A program made the position numbers and the translations under genes. DNA of 46,924 bases from Gemmatimonadota bacterium (GTDB lineage Bacteria > JAAXHH01), in NCBI GenBank assembly GCA_026706345.1, contig JAPOYX010000239.1, positions 1 through 46,924 of the forward strand. Reading direction: 5' to 3'. Every line of letters starts with the position of its first letter. The first letter of the stretch is position 1. The notes under the pieces are model-generated. The model was not told the DNA's origin and searched no databases. It saw only the letters and a list, made by a program, of their open reading frames with translations. Positions 1 through 8,642 of the stretch are shown here, piece after piece.

Positions 1-561
1 CTCCTTGAAACGATTAATCCCTGCCGTTCTGAACAAGCCGTGCGTACGGGCTATGTGGATCGTGCCGCCCCTCGCCTGGCCCCGCAGGGTATCGCGGGAA
101 ACCTGCTCCACCACCTCGAGCACCTGGTGTTCCGTCTGCAGCAGGTCCGCGAGGGAAATGTGATCGAGCACGCCGGACAGGTACCGGGCCAGGACCGTCC
201 AGACCGGACGGATGGCGCATGCGTTCAGGTGCGCGCACGCCTCCAGGTGGCCGGAGAAATGATCGCACATGTGGCTGTCCGGGCTGGTGATCACGATCCC
301 CTCTTCAGAACTCAGGGCGCGCATGACCTCGCCCAGCGTGATGCTTCGCGGCTCCTTCGCCAGCGCGTATCCTCCCCTGATTCCCCGCACGCTTCGGACG
401 AGTTCCGCCCGCCTGAGGATCATCAGCAGCTTCGAGACGTAGTCCAGGGAAATGCCCTCCGACTCGGCGATCTGGCGGCCCGTTACCGGGTCGCGGGAAT
501 GATGTCGCGCCAGTTGCAGTATGCACCGAAGTCCGTATTCTTCCTGGGCGGTCACTTTCAT
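1..561 (-). CDS. Rrf2/IscR-family transcriptional regulator (C-terminus beyond window)
   Basis: The frame is open from an ATG at 561 to the window edge, giving 187 codons without a stop, so the C-terminus lies outside. The start MKVTAQEEYGLRCILQLA is the Rrf2-type winged helix, followed by a recognition-helix region (ISLDYVSKLL) and the wing motif GIRGGYALA near residues 60-68. Three cysteines at about 99, 109 and 115 match the usual positions of iron-sulfur ligands in IscR/SufR-like members, so it probably senses Fe-S status, redox or NO. The start is supported by AAAAAGGAG eight bases upstream. Rrf2 genes often precede suf/isc genes, but the downstream genes are outside this window. Family assignment is firm; the sensed signal is inference. 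Confidence 0.9.
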   Translation of the reverse strand, partial: MKVTAQEEYGLRCILQLARHHSRDPVTGRQIAESEGISLDYVSKLLMILRRAELVRSVRGIRGGYALAKEPRSITLGEVMRALSSEEGIVITSPDSHMCDHFSGHLEACAHLNACAIRPVWTVLARYLSGVLDHISLADLLQTEHQVLEVVEQVSRDTLRGQARGGTIHIARTHGLFRTAGINRFKE

Positions 562-597
562 GGAGGCGTCTCCTTTTTCATCCGATTTGCCTACGTG

Positions 598-625
598 AAT
601 ATAGCAAACCTGACTTTTCTGTCAA
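598..625 (-). promoter_or_regulatory. Sigma-70-type promoter of the Rrf2 gene
   Basis: Read on the minus strand, TTGACA (620-625) and TATATT (598-603) are separated by 16 bases, a near-consensus housekeeping promoter. The predicted start of transcription lies about 30 bases ahead of the ATG at 561, leaving room for the ribosome binding site at 570-578. Confidence 0.75.
611..624. promoter_or_regulatory. Palindrome inside the Rrf2 promoter, candidate operator
   Basis: TGAC, six bases, GTCA forms a short inverted repeat spanning the -35 box and spacer of the Rrf2 promoter. IscR/Rrf2 sites typically contain similar GAC/GTC half-sites within an AT-rich palindrome, and Rrf2 regulators commonly repress their own promoter. 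Autoregulation is an inference from position and half-site form. Confidence 0.5.
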
Positions 626-731
626 GTATTAAATCTGTTTCTTAATCGAAGCTGTTGTTGCGTGCGGGTTTGCTGTGCCGAGCCATGCCGGCCGCTCAAG
701 CTGAGACGCTGTCGTTTCCTGTGCGATCTCC

Positions 732-760
732 TTGACATCAAAGGCTGCCTGCGTTACAGT
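732..760 (+). promoter_or_regulatory. Probable promoter of the first sialidase-like gene
   Basis: TTGACA at 732-737 and TACAGT at 755-760 are separated by 17 bases. The -35 is perfect and the -10 matches four of six consensus positions. Transcription would start near 767, giving a leader of about 50 bases before the ATG at 817. Confidence 0.5.
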
Positions 761-816
761 CGGTCCCATATCCGCTTAACCGAATCACACGCTTACACAA
801 GGACATCAGACCACCC

Positions 817-1908
817 ATGCCCGGTAAACTCGATGTACGCCTTTTGCCCGGTACCCATTCGATCGACGCGCTAGTGGGTGAGGGGTATTTCCCTGTCATA
901 ACCTGCCTGGGAGGCAGCGAACTGCTTGTGGCATACCGTTGCGGCGCCGCGCACATGGGCCTGGGCGGTCGCCTTGACGTAGGAAGGTCGCTTGACGGCG
1001 GTTTGACCTGGTCCGCACCAATGACCGTGGCCGACAGCGAAAGAGACGACCGCAACCCCGCACTGGGCCTGGCTCCTGACGGCACGCTCGTCCTGGCCTA
1101 CCACTGGCAGGGTTCCTACGATGAAGACGGCGCGTGGAAACCGGAATTGGGCCGCGTCGATACCCGGGTCGTATTCTCCGCAGACGGCGGACATACCTGG
1201 ACCGGCGACGAACTCATCGATTACACTCCGATCAACGGGGCCTCTCCCTTCGGCAAGATCTTCACCGCGGACGGTGTCCTGCACATGCTGATCTATGGCG
1301 GCTCGCCGTTGTGCCAACCCGGTGACGGTACGGTCCGCGTCGGCCCCGCGACGACACCGACGTATATCCTCCGATCCACGGACAACGGCCGTACCTGGGG
1401 AGACCCGACCCTGGTGGCGATGGGATTGAACGAATCGGACGTGGCCATCCTTCCCGACGGCCGCTGGCTGTTTGTCGCCCGTTCGGAGAACCGGTCCGAA
1501 CAGGCGCTGTACGCCTGTGTTTCGGAAGACGGCGGGTACACCTGGCGTGGGACCGGACGGGTCACGGACGCGATGGAGCATCCGCCGGACATTACCCTGC
1601 TATCCAACGGCTGGCTGCTGATGCTCTTCGGACGCCGTCATCCACCCTTCGGCGTGGAAGGCCTGATCAGCCGGGACGGCGGGGCGACCTGGGACGACCG
1701 GAGGCTGGTCATCGATGACTCCCTGCCCGGGGCCGACATCGGTTATCCCTCCACTGCCCGCCTCGAAGACGGCCGGCTGGTTACCGCCTATTACACGGCA
1801 GGGACCGCGGAGAAGCAGTGGGAGATGTTCCGTGCCGCGGACGTCGCCTGCAAGGTCGTGTCCTACGACGAATCCAGCCTGATCGACCACTGGAGTAAAG
1901 TCACGTAA
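817..1908 (+). CDS. BNR/Asp-box sialidase-like glycosidase
   Basis: This 363-residue protein is a six-bladed beta-propeller of the sialidase superfamily. Five Asp-box motifs of the form S-x-D-x-G-x-T-W are visible: SLDGGLTW, SADGGHTW, STDNGRTW, SEDGGYTW and SRDGGATW, spaced along the chain. Asp-boxes are structural, so they establish the fold rather than the substrate; I cannot assign the arginine triad or nucleophile of a true exo-sialidase with confidence. There is no signal peptide, so the protein looks cytoplasmic, which is unusual for a glycan-degrading sialidase. A second, unrelated-length paralogue follows 39 bases later on the same strand, and sugar-acid enzymes lie beyond it. The actual substrate is unknown. 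Confidence 0.85.
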   Translation: MPGKLDVRLLPGTHSIDALVGEGYFPVITCLGGSELLVAYRCGAAHMGLGGRLDVGRSLDGGLTWSAPMTVADSERDDRNPALGLAPDGTLVLAYHWQGSYDEDGAWKPELGRVDTRVVFSADGGHTWTGDELIDYTPINGASPFGKIFTADGVLHMLIYGGSPLCQPGDGTVRVGPATTPTYILRSTDNGRTWGDPTLVAMGLNESDVAILPDGRWLFVARSENRSEQALYACVSEDGGYTWRGTGRVTDAMEHPPDITLLSNGWLLMLFGRRHPPFGVEGLISRDGGATWDDRRLVIDDSLPGADIGYPSTARLEDGRLVTAYYTAGTAEKQWEMFRAADVACKVVSYDESSLIDHWSKVT

Positions 1909-1947
1909 CCACAAGTTCAAGAGCGGGTTACAATTTTTGGAGGATTC

Positions 1948-3078
1948 GTGCGCCTTGTAGATTCCGGCGTGATTTGCGACGACCAGGTCATCCCGGATCA
2001 CCGCAGGAACTGCGCCTTCACCACCATCAGCCGGCTGCATGACGGCACGATACTCGTTTCGGGCCGCTGGGGCTCGGCACGCGATTCGGTGGACGGGCAC
2101 GCCTGTATCTGGGCCACGGCGGATCTCGGCCGGACCTGGGAACTGCGTTACGACGGCTTCGGCAAGGGATCGTGGGACGGCAAGCCCGGCGAAATCAAGG
2201 GGCTTACCAGTACGGAACTGTCCCCCGGGAAGCTCACCGCCACGGCTCTGTGGGTAGACCGTTCCGACCCTGATCTACCCTTCATCCATCCGGAGACGCA
2301 GGGCCTGCTCCCCATGCGCATCATGCACGCGGATTCTGAGGACGGGGGATTCACCTGGAGCATGCCGCGCTCCATGGAAACCACGCCCCACCTCGCCGCC
2401 TCACCCTGTTCGCACCCCATCATACGGTTGCCCGGCGGTGTCCTGGCGCAGCCCTATGAACAGTGGAAGGAATACTTGGATTCGTCACCGGGCCGGCCCG
2501 CGGCCAGGCTGCGTTTCTCCCGGGACGGGGGCCGGACCTGGCCGGACTTCGCCACCGTGGCCCGGCATCCGGACAATGCGCTGGCCTACTGGGACCAGCG
2601 GCTGGCTGTCCATCCCGATGACGGCCGCCTGGTCGCCACGTTCTGGACCCACGATTTCTACGCGGGCATCGACGTCGACATTCATATCGCCTTCGGATCG
2701 CCGGACGGCAGGTCATGGACGGTCCCGCGCGTTACCGGCCTTCCCGGCCAGCACTGCCAGCCCCTGTCCCTGGGCGGCGACCGCCTGCTGGCCGCCTATC
2801 CGCGACGCAGGGATCCTCCGGGCATCGTGCTTTCCATCAGCGAGGATTTCGGGGAGAACTGGGATCGCGAACGGGATCTCCTGGTCTACGACAGCACTGC
2901 GGGCACGGAATCCGGCGCCAGCGGCGCCCGCAGCCAGTCCGAACTGTGGGGCGACATGGAGCGGTGGCGCTTCGGACATCCCCGGATGGTGCGTTTGCCG
3001 GACGACGAGGTGTTTGTCGTCTACTATGCGGGCAATGATACCGTCAAGACCGCACGATGGGCGAGGGTGCGCGTTTAG
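1948..3078 (+). CDS. BNR/Asp-box sialidase-like protein, second copy
   Basis: This 376-residue protein starts at a GTG with GGAGG six bases upstream. Asp-box-like motifs are TADLGRTW, SEDGGFTW, SRDGGRTW and SEDFGENW, giving a sialidase-type beta-propeller. It is divergent from the preceding gene rather than a recent duplicate. No signal peptide or membrane segment is visible. The 39-base gap to the upstream gene indicates co-transcription. It converges on the galactonate-dehydratase-like gene, whose stop is 55 bases away. Such proteins in environmental bacteria are often annotated exo-alpha-sialidase, but catalytic residues cannot be checked here and a non-catalytic or different glycan-binding role is possible. 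Confidence 0.83.
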   Translation: MRLVDSGVICDDQVIPDHRRNCAFTTISRLHDGTILVSGRWGSARDSVDGHACIWATADLGRTWELRYDGFGKGSWDGKPGEIKGLTSTELSPGKLTATALWVDRSDPDLPFIHPETQGLLPMRIMHADSEDGGFTWSMPRSMETTPHLAASPCSHPIIRLPGGVLAQPYEQWKEYLDSSPGRPAARLRFSRDGGRTWPDFATVARHPDNALAYWDQRLAVHPDDGRLVATFWTHDFYAGIDVDIHIAFGSPDGRSWTVPRVTGLPGQHCQPLSLGGDRLLAAYPRRRDPPGIVLSISEDFGENWDRERDLLVYDSTAGTESGASGARSQSELWGDMERWRFGHPRMVRLPDDEVFVVYYAGNDTVKTARWARVRV

Positions 3079-3133
3079 GCGGGCGGCGACACGGCCCGAC
3101 GACCAGCGATACGCTTACTCCAATCACCCGGGT

Positions 3134-4324
3134 TCAGCCCCGCACGTCCCGCCACGGCCGGGCCATGATCTGCTCGAATCCTTCCGGGTCGATGTCGACA
3201 CCGAGACCCGGGCCCTGGGGAACCGCCACGCAGCCGTCCGCATCCAGCACGAAGGGTTCGGCGAAGTACCCCTTGCCGATGAACGTCCTGCCCCCCTCGC
3301 GCCAGCAATTCACTTCGTTGTGTTCCTGGACCAGGAAATTCGACGCGCAGGCGTCGATCTGGATGGACGCGGCCAGGGCCAGGGGGCTCAAAGGGCAGTG
3401 CAGGGCGAGTTTCGCGTAAGCGCTTTCACCCATCACCGCGATCTTGTGGCATTCTGTGATCCCGCCCGCGTGGCACAGGTCCGGCTGCATCACGGACAGG
3501 GCGTTCTTGCGCAACGCATCGTAGAAGATCCACTTGCCCATCCATCGTTCCCCGGCGGCGATGGGGACTTCGCTGTTGCGCGCGATGTCCGCGAGCACGT
3601 CGACCCGTTCCACGGGCATGGGTTCCTCGATGAATAAAGGACGGTGGGGCGTGAGGGCGGAGATCATCTGTTTCGCCATCGCGGGGTGCGGATTGTGGAT
3701 ATCCACGGCCACTTCTACATCGGGACCGGCCCCCTTCCGCACGGCGGCGAAAGCTTCGGCAATCCGTTCCACTTCATAAGTAGGTTCCAGTCCGGTACCC
3801 ATGCCCACGTGCAGCTTCATGCATCGGAAGCCCCATTCTTCGATAATGACCCGGGCTGCTTCCTCGTGGCCCTCCGGGAAAACCCAATCCGGTTCCCGGG
3901 AAGGATCCCAACCCGCATCGTAGGGCAGACCGGGCTCCACGCACCACGGCAACTGGCCTCCCACGGCGCGGTACATGCGTATCCGGTCGCGGCAGGCCCC
4001 GCCGAGCATGCCGTGGACCGGGATCCCCGCGGCTTTCCCGGCAAGGTCCCAGAGCGCCATGTCGATGCCGCTGATCGCGCTCATCTTCACCGGTCCGCCC
4101 ACGTAGCCGGAACCGCCCTCGTACATGGTATGCCACAGCGACTCGACGCGGCATGGATCCTTGCCGATCAGCAGCGGCTCGAGGCGCCGCACTTCGGCAA
4201 TGACGCTTTCGGGGTGGTTTTCCAGATAGGGTTCGCCCCAGCCGAACAGCTCGGTGTCCGTGTGGATCTTCAGCCATACCCAACTGGGCGGAACGCGCAG
4301 GATTTCGAAGTGGGTTATTTTCAT
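3134..4324 (-). CDS. Enolase-superfamily sugar-acid dehydratase, DgoD-like
   Basis: This 396-residue protein belongs to the mandelate racemase/muconate lactonizing enzyme family and resembles D-galactonate dehydratase throughout, including the N-terminal GWGEP, the MSAISGIDMALWDL capping-domain motif and LGVDIDPEG near the end. Predicted magnesium ligands are Asp in VDIHNPHP (about 205), Glu in FIEEP (about 228) and Glu in AAGERW (about 256). The His of DIH and the later His of LHCPLSP correspond to the catalytic histidines of DgoD-type dehydratases. It should remove water from an aldonic acid to give a 2-keto-3-deoxy acid in the cytoplasm. It is transcribed just after the mannonate-dehydratase-like gene (60-base gap). 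The exact aldonate is not determinable from sequence. Confidence 0.88.
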   Translation of the reverse strand: MKITHFEILRVPPSWVWLKIHTDTELFGWGEPYLENHPESVIAEVRRLEPLLIGKDPCRVESLWHTMYEGGSGYVGGPVKMSAISGIDMALWDLAGKAAGIPVHGMLGGACRDRIRMYRAVGGQLPWCVEPGLPYDAGWDPSREPDWVFPEGHEEAARVIIEEWGFRCMKLHVGMGTGLEPTYEVERIAEAFAAVRKGAGPDVEVAVDIHNPHPAMAKQMISALTPHRPLFIEEPMPVERVDVLADIARNSEVPIAAGERWMGKWIFYDALRKNALSVMQPDLCHAGGITECHKIAVMGESAYAKLALHCPLSPLALAASIQIDACASNFLVQEHNEVNCWREGGRTFIGKGYFAEPFVLDADGCVAVPQGPGLGVDIDPEGFEQIMARPWRDVRG

Positions 4325-4384
4325 GTTCGATTTCGCTCCTCGTCTGGTTTTGCGGAATGGCCGGATCGGACCGCCTGGCCGTGA

Positions 4385-5362
4385 TTACCGGCCGTAGACC
4401 GTCTGGATCGTGGCGCGAATGTAGCCGTTCGCATAGGCGCGCCCGGCCCATCCGGCCCGTGCCTGCGGAAATCCCGGCGTGTGGTCCATCCCGAAAGGCC
4501 CGTCGTACCCGTTGTCGCGATAGGTTTCCATGGCCCGGCGCATATCCACTTCGCCTTCATCGATGAACACCTCGGCGAACCTCGGCAATTGGCCCCGGAC
4601 GTTTCGGAAATGAACCAGGGCGATCTTGTTCCGGGACGCCATCTCGGCAATGATGCCGTATACACCCTGGGGACCCGCCAGTTCGGTCATGCAGCCCTGG
4701 CAGAAAAGCATCCTGTGGTTATCGCTCGGTACCGTGTCGAAGATGCGCCGGAAGTGCTCCACCGTGGAACAGATCTGCGCGACGCCGCCCAGCGGCTCGG
4801 GAATGGGCGGGTCGTCCGGGTGGAGCGCCAGGTTGACGCCGGCCTTCTCGGCGGCCGGAACCACGATATTCATGAAGGTGACCATGTTGTCCCACATCAC
4901 CGCTTCGGAGACGGGCGGCTCGCGGGGCGGAGGACGGTTCCGGTCGAACTCGGCATAGTCGAACGTGCTGTAGACCACGCCGCCGCGGCCAATGTCGGAG
5001 GGGGTCCGGAAATTCCCCATCGGCTTGAAATTCCAGGCGAGGGTTGGTATGCCCGCGCGGCCGATGCATTCGATGAGCCGGACAAAGGCGCCCAGTTCGT
5101 CGTCCCGCTTCTCCGTGGCCAGGGTGATCCCTTCCAGGACCGGCATGAAGACGGTATGCAGCCGGAGCCCATGGGATTCGGTCTTCTCCCGGGCTTTTTC
5201 GAAGAGCTCCGTGCTGTCCTTGCCCGCCCTCACGTGCCGTTCAGCCTCGACCCTGCCGCCGGTCCTGAGATCCAGCTGGATCAAATCCACGCTGATCGCG
5301 CGATAGAAGCTGAGCGTATCGTCGTCGAATTCGGTCCAGTTTACGACATCGTGCAGATACAT
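4385..5362 (-). CDS. Mannonate dehydratase-like (UxuA family) TIM-barrel enzyme
   Basis: I choose the ATG at 5362 because GGAGG lies five bases upstream and the chain then starts MYLHDVVNW; a longer frame to 5494 has no family similarity. The 325-residue product shows UxuA-type signatures: LALHPDDPP, a cysteine-containing FCQGC segment, HFRNVRG and FGMDHTPGF. In mannonate dehydratase, His, Cys and Asp residues in such motifs bind the metal. The family converts D-mannonate to 2-keto-3-deoxy-D-gluconate. It precedes the DgoD-like gene on the same strand, so both probably feed the same keto-deoxy acid pool. It could also act on another aldonate or ketose, as the family includes many uncharacterised members. 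Confidence 0.85.
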   Translation of the reverse strand: MYLHDVVNWTEFDDDTLSFYRAISVDLIQLDLRTGGRVEAERHVRAGKDSTELFEKAREKTESHGLRLHTVFMPVLEGITLATEKRDDELGAFVRLIECIGRAGIPTLAWNFKPMGNFRTPSDIGRGGVVYSTFDYAEFDRNRPPPREPPVSEAVMWDNMVTFMNIVVPAAEKAGVNLALHPDDPPIPEPLGGVAQICSTVEHFRRIFDTVPSDNHRMLFCQGCMTELAGPQGVYGIIAEMASRNKIALVHFRNVRGQLPRFAEVFIDEGEVDMRRAMETYRDNGYDGPFGMDHTPGFPQARAGWAGRAYANGYIRATIQTVYGR

Positions 5363-5648
5363 CGGGCTCCTCCAATGCGGGCGCTGTGGACCGGACGCCG
5401 GATTTCTGCGGCCTGGCCATGGGGATGGGGATCTGGTGTTAAGATAGACCGCCCGGAAGTCTCGGCAATTCGAAAATGGAAAATGAAAGCCCACAGCGCC
5501 ATATTGACTGTCGAAAAAAGGCGTCGCGCATTATACTCGAGATTACTTGACCATCCCTGTACGGCGTCAGTCGCGGCAGGCTGGCGCGATCCTTCGATAG
5601 TTTTACACCCTATTTGCAGAAAGCAAACCACAACAGGAGCAAATCCAT

Positions 5649-6374
5649 ATGGCGGCGGGCAATTTGAAACAGCGCATTGGTGCGGGCGAGCAGATCATTG
5701 GCGCCAATGTCGGCATGACCCATACCCTGGAGCAGTTGAAAAAGATCGTTGAATCCGGAAAATTCGATTTTCTCTGGGTGGATGGACAACACAGTGCCTT
5801 CAGCGAAGACCGGCTGGTGGAGTTCTGCGACCGGGCCGATACGCTGGACGCCGACGTGGTATTCCGAATCAAGCACACCTGTCACAGCTATCTCGTCGGC
5901 AACCTGCTCGACCTCGGCCCGGCGGGGATCGAAGTGCCCCAGGTCGAAACGGAATCAACCGTCGAGGAGGCGGTCGACTTCTTCTACTACCCGCAGAAGG
6001 GCATGCGGAGCTGGGGAGGCGGGGCGCGGCGGAAAGTCAACGAAGTCGGGGGAGACCGGCTTCAGTACGCCGCATGGTGGAACAACTACGGCGTATTGAT
6101 GATCCAACTCGAATCGATCCCCGCGGTGACCGGTGCGCGGAGACTGGCCAAGGCGGGCGTGGACTGCCTGTCCTTCGGCCCGAACGATCTGATGTACAGT
6201 ATCGAAGCGCACCCGCAACACCCCTTCCGCGACGTGGACGACTGCGTCCAGCACGTGGTCGACCAACTCAGGGACTCTGACACGCGAGTATGCTTTCGCA
6301 ACTACGCGCCGGAAACCCGCCAGGAATACGTGGACATGGGTGTAACGGTATTTCTGGAGAATCCGGTTCTGTAA
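5649..6374 (+). CDS. HpcH/HpaI-family class II aldolase
   Basis: The 241-residue protein is an HpcH/HpaI (citrate-lyase-type) metal-dependent aldolase. Visible features are the WVDGQHSAF segment (the usual D-x-E-H region carrying the catalytic His), EVPQVET in place of the common metal-ligand loop, MIQLESIPAV with the metal-binding Glu, and SFGPNDLMYS near the end. Such enzymes cleave 2-keto-3-deoxy acids to pyruvate (or oxaloacetate) plus an aldehyde, which fits the two neighbouring aldonate dehydratases. AGGAG nine bases upstream supports the start. It is divergent from the UxuA-like gene with a 286-base gap in which I find no convincing promoter of standard spacing. Substrate is inference. 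Confidence 0.85.
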   Translation: MAAGNLKQRIGAGEQIIGANVGMTHTLEQLKKIVESGKFDFLWVDGQHSAFSEDRLVEFCDRADTLDADVVFRIKHTCHSYLVGNLLDLGPAGIEVPQVETESTVEEAVDFFYYPQKGMRSWGGGARRKVNEVGGDRLQYAAWWNNYGVLMIQLESIPAVTGARRLAKAGVDCLSFGPNDLMYSIEAHPQHPFRDVDDCVQHVVDQLRDSDTRVCFRNYAPETRQEYVDMGVTVFLENPVL

Positions 6375-6424
6375 ATTACCGGTTTGCCAACTGATATCGT
6401 AATCTTTTCCTGTCGGTCACGCCG

Positions 6425-6667
6425 CTAGTCCCTGCCCGACGAGAACGCGCCAAAAACCACGTTGGCCAGTATGAACGCCACGGCGAGCTTCAGCGATGTC
6501 GTCCAGGACAGGGTATCGACGATGAGACCCTGGGCCACCGCTTCGGGGAACAAATCGGGTATGATCCAGGCCCATAGCCATCTCAGAACCAGAATCGACA
6601 GGACAAAGATGACGACCATGGCAAGCAGTCCGATTGGAAGTATGTTCATGACTATCTTTTTATTCAC
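6425..6667 (-). CDS. Small two-helix membrane protein of unknown function
   Basis: This 80-residue protein begins at GTG with GGAGG seven bases upstream. It has two hydrophobic segments, roughly residues 9-35 (rich in Leu, Val and Trp) and 57-75, separated by a polar loop containing IPDLFPEAVAQGLI. I do not recognise the family. It starts 26 bases after the ABC exporter stop on the same strand, so it is probably translated from the same transcript and could be an accessory subunit. That link is based only on adjacency. Confidence 0.65.
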   Translation of the reverse strand: MNKKIVMNILPIGLLAMVVIFVLSILVLRWLWAWIIPDLFPEAVAQGLIVDTLSWTTSLKLAVAFILANVVFGAFSSGRD

Positions 6668-6693
6668 CGGATGACCTCCGCAAATGGTAGATT

Positions 6694-8487
6694 CTACTCG
6701 AAATCCAGCGCCTGGGCCTCGTACATTTTTGAGAAGATGCCACCGCGAGCTACCAGTTCTCTCGGTGTGCCCGATTCGACCAGTTTTCCTCCGTCGATGA
6801 CCAGGATGCGGTCCGCATGACGGATCGTGGACAGACGATGGGCAATGACGATGGCGGTTCGGCCCGTTCTTGCCTCTTCAACGGCTATTCTGATCTTCTC
6901 CTCGGCCAGGGCGTCCAGGGCGGAAGTGGCCTCGTCGAGAATCAGGATCCTCGCACTGCTACGCATGAATGCCCGTGCCAGCGCGATGCGTTGCTTCTCC
7001 CCTCCCGAGAGCGCGACCCCGCCCTCTCCCGCGAGCGTATCGAGGCCCTCCGGTTGATTTCCAATGAATTCTTCCAACGAGGAGGAATGCACGGCCCGGG
7101 CTACCATCTCCGGACGATAGTCGGTTTCGGGGTAAGCGATGTTCTCCGCGAGCGTGGCGTTCCAGATGAATACATCCTGGGACACCACGGCGATCTGGTT
7201 CCGCAGCGATTCAAGGGACATATCACGAATGTCCCTTCCAGCGACTGTGATCCGGCCGCTTTCAGGTTCCTGTAATCGGGTCAGCAGATCGATAATCGTG
7301 GTCTTCCCCCCACCGCTGGGACCCACGACGCCGACGAATTCCCCTCCGTTCATCCTGAACGACAGATCCTTCACCTCATAGCCCCGTTCGTATCTGAAAT
7401 CCACATTGGAAAATTCGATGGCCGGCGGTTCGATGACGAGCGGTTGAGGGCTGAACGTACCTCGCAGACCCGGTTCAAGGGGAAGATCGAACAGGTCGTT
7501 CAGACTCTCGACCGAGACCTTGATCAACCGTGTGCCGGTATAGGTGGTGAGCACCGTTCGCAACGCGGCGTACGCCCGAGGCGCATAGGCCATAATCGCC
7601 ACCAGGCTGCCGATGGTGACGGCATCGTCCATGACCTGGAATGCGCCGTATCCCAGCAGCACGCCAAGTACCAGTCCGTTGATTACTTCGTTCGGAAAAG
7701 TGAGCATGATGTCGTGGAGGGCCGCGCCTCGTATCTTGATCCGGGTGAGGCTGTCCATGTGGCCGGCCCACCGCCTCATGGCATGTTCCTCGCCGTTGAA
7801 CATGCGTATCGTGCGAAATGCGTTGAATACTTCGTAGAGAAAGCTCTCCGAGACCTTGCCCTGGTCGTTCACCTGCCGGTCCATTTCCTTCGAGTACCGG
7901 GTCAGGTACCGGGTCACGAGATAGGTCGCCGGCAACGCGGCGCAGAAGACGGCCGCCAATTCGACGTTCAAAACGAACATCACGGCCAGCACGCCGGCCA
8001 GCACGATCGCGCTGGAAACCACCGGCAACAACTCGTTCTTTATGTACATGTCGCCGATCTTGCCGGCATCCCGCGTTACCCGATAGACCATGCCGCCCCT
8101 GGGAATCTTCTCGACGGCATCGAGCCGCACGTGCAGCAGATGGTTCAAGACCGCCTTGCGCAGGGCCAGCGTTACCGTATAGCCTATTCGGACCCTGATA
8201 TGTCCCTCGAAATAGGAGATCCCGATCGCCACCAGGGGGGTCGCCACCATCCCCGTCAGCAGCCACCACAGCAGACCGGTGTCCGATTCCGGGATCACCC
8301 TGTCGAACAGCATCTTGTAAAACAGGGGCTGGACCAGCATGACGGCCGATCCCGCAAGCATCATGAGGACCACTGCGATAATGGCGTACTTGCGCCGATA
8401 CAGCGTCTGCCGGATTATCTCGGCGGTACGTGGCACTGAATCATGGTTTCCTTGGATTCGCCTGTTTTTCGGTTCGTCTGACGCCAT
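6694..8487 (-). CDS. ABC exporter, fused permease and ATPase (MsbA/LmrA type)
   Basis: This 597-residue half-transporter has an N-terminal six-helix exporter domain (about residues 30-330) followed by an ATPase domain. In the ATPase I see Walker A GPSGGGKTT (about 390), the signature LSGGEKQR (about 494), Walker B ILILDEATSALD and the H-loop IAHRLST. AAAGGAG nine bases before the ATG supports the start. It would work as a homodimer in the inner membrane, exporting a lipid, peptide or drug; the substrate cannot be read from sequence. A possible terminator lies upstream at 8580-8611, so it may be a separate unit from the aminotransferase gene. A small membrane protein follows 26 bases downstream. 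Confidence 0.92.
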   Translation of the reverse strand: MASDEPKNRRIQGNHDSVPRTAEIIRQTLYRRKYAIIAVVLMMLAGSAVMLVQPLFYKMLFDRVIPESDTGLLWWLLTGMVATPLVAIGISYFEGHIRVRIGYTVTLALRKAVLNHLLHVRLDAVEKIPRGGMVYRVTRDAGKIGDMYIKNELLPVVSSAIVLAGVLAVMFVLNVELAAVFCAALPATYLVTRYLTRYSKEMDRQVNDQGKVSESFLYEVFNAFRTIRMFNGEEHAMRRWAGHMDSLTRIKIRGAALHDIMLTFPNEVINGLVLGVLLGYGAFQVMDDAVTIGSLVAIMAYAPRAYAALRTVLTTYTGTRLIKVSVESLNDLFDLPLEPGLRGTFSPQPLVIEPPAIEFSNVDFRYERGYEVKDLSFRMNGGEFVGVVGPSGGGKTTIIDLLTRLQEPESGRITVAGRDIRDMSLESLRNQIAVVSQDVFIWNATLAENIAYPETDYRPEMVARAVHSSSLEEFIGNQPEGLDTLAGEGGVALSGGEKQRIALARAFMRSSARILILDEATSALDALAEEKIRIAVEEARTGRTAIVIAHRLSTIRHADRILVIDGGKLVESGTPRELVARGGIFSKMYEAQALDFE

Positions 8488-8579
8488 GTCTATGAACTCC
8501 TTTGATCGTCAAAATCCACCCGTCGACCGTAAAGTCGCCTACGCGCAGGCATCCGATCTGTCGACCTCACAAACAGGCA

Positions 8580-8611
8580 AAGCCCCCGGCAGCATGCACC
8601 ACCAGGGGCTT
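8580..8611 (-). terminator. Possible hairpin terminator after the aminotransferase gene
   Basis: AAGCCCC (8580-8586) and GGGGCTT (8605-8611) form a seven-pair stem with an 18-base loop in the gap between the aminotransferase stop and the ABC exporter start. On the minus strand it is followed by a short T-containing stretch rather than a clean T tract, so termination would be weak. Confidence 0.35.
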
Positions 8612-8642
8612 GGTCTTGTTTGCTTCGAAACCGATCGTCTGA

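Noticed and set aside
3079-3133. Terminator in the short convergent gap after the second sialidase-like gene
   Set aside because: No clear stem with a T tract is seen in the 55 bases.
2438-3637. A 399-codon plus-strand frame spanning the second sialidase-like gene and part of the DgoD-like gene
   Set aside because: It mixes two real genes in wrong frames and shows only Arg/Ser/Pro-rich text.
5504-5537. TTGACT and TATACT ahead of the HpcH/HpaI-type aldolase as a promoter
   Set aside because: The spacing is 22 bases, too long for a standard sigma-70 promoter.
4481-5752. A 423-codon plus-strand open frame opposite the mannonate-dehydratase-like gene
   Set aside because: No family motifs, and it runs across the divergent gap and into the aldolase gene in another frame.
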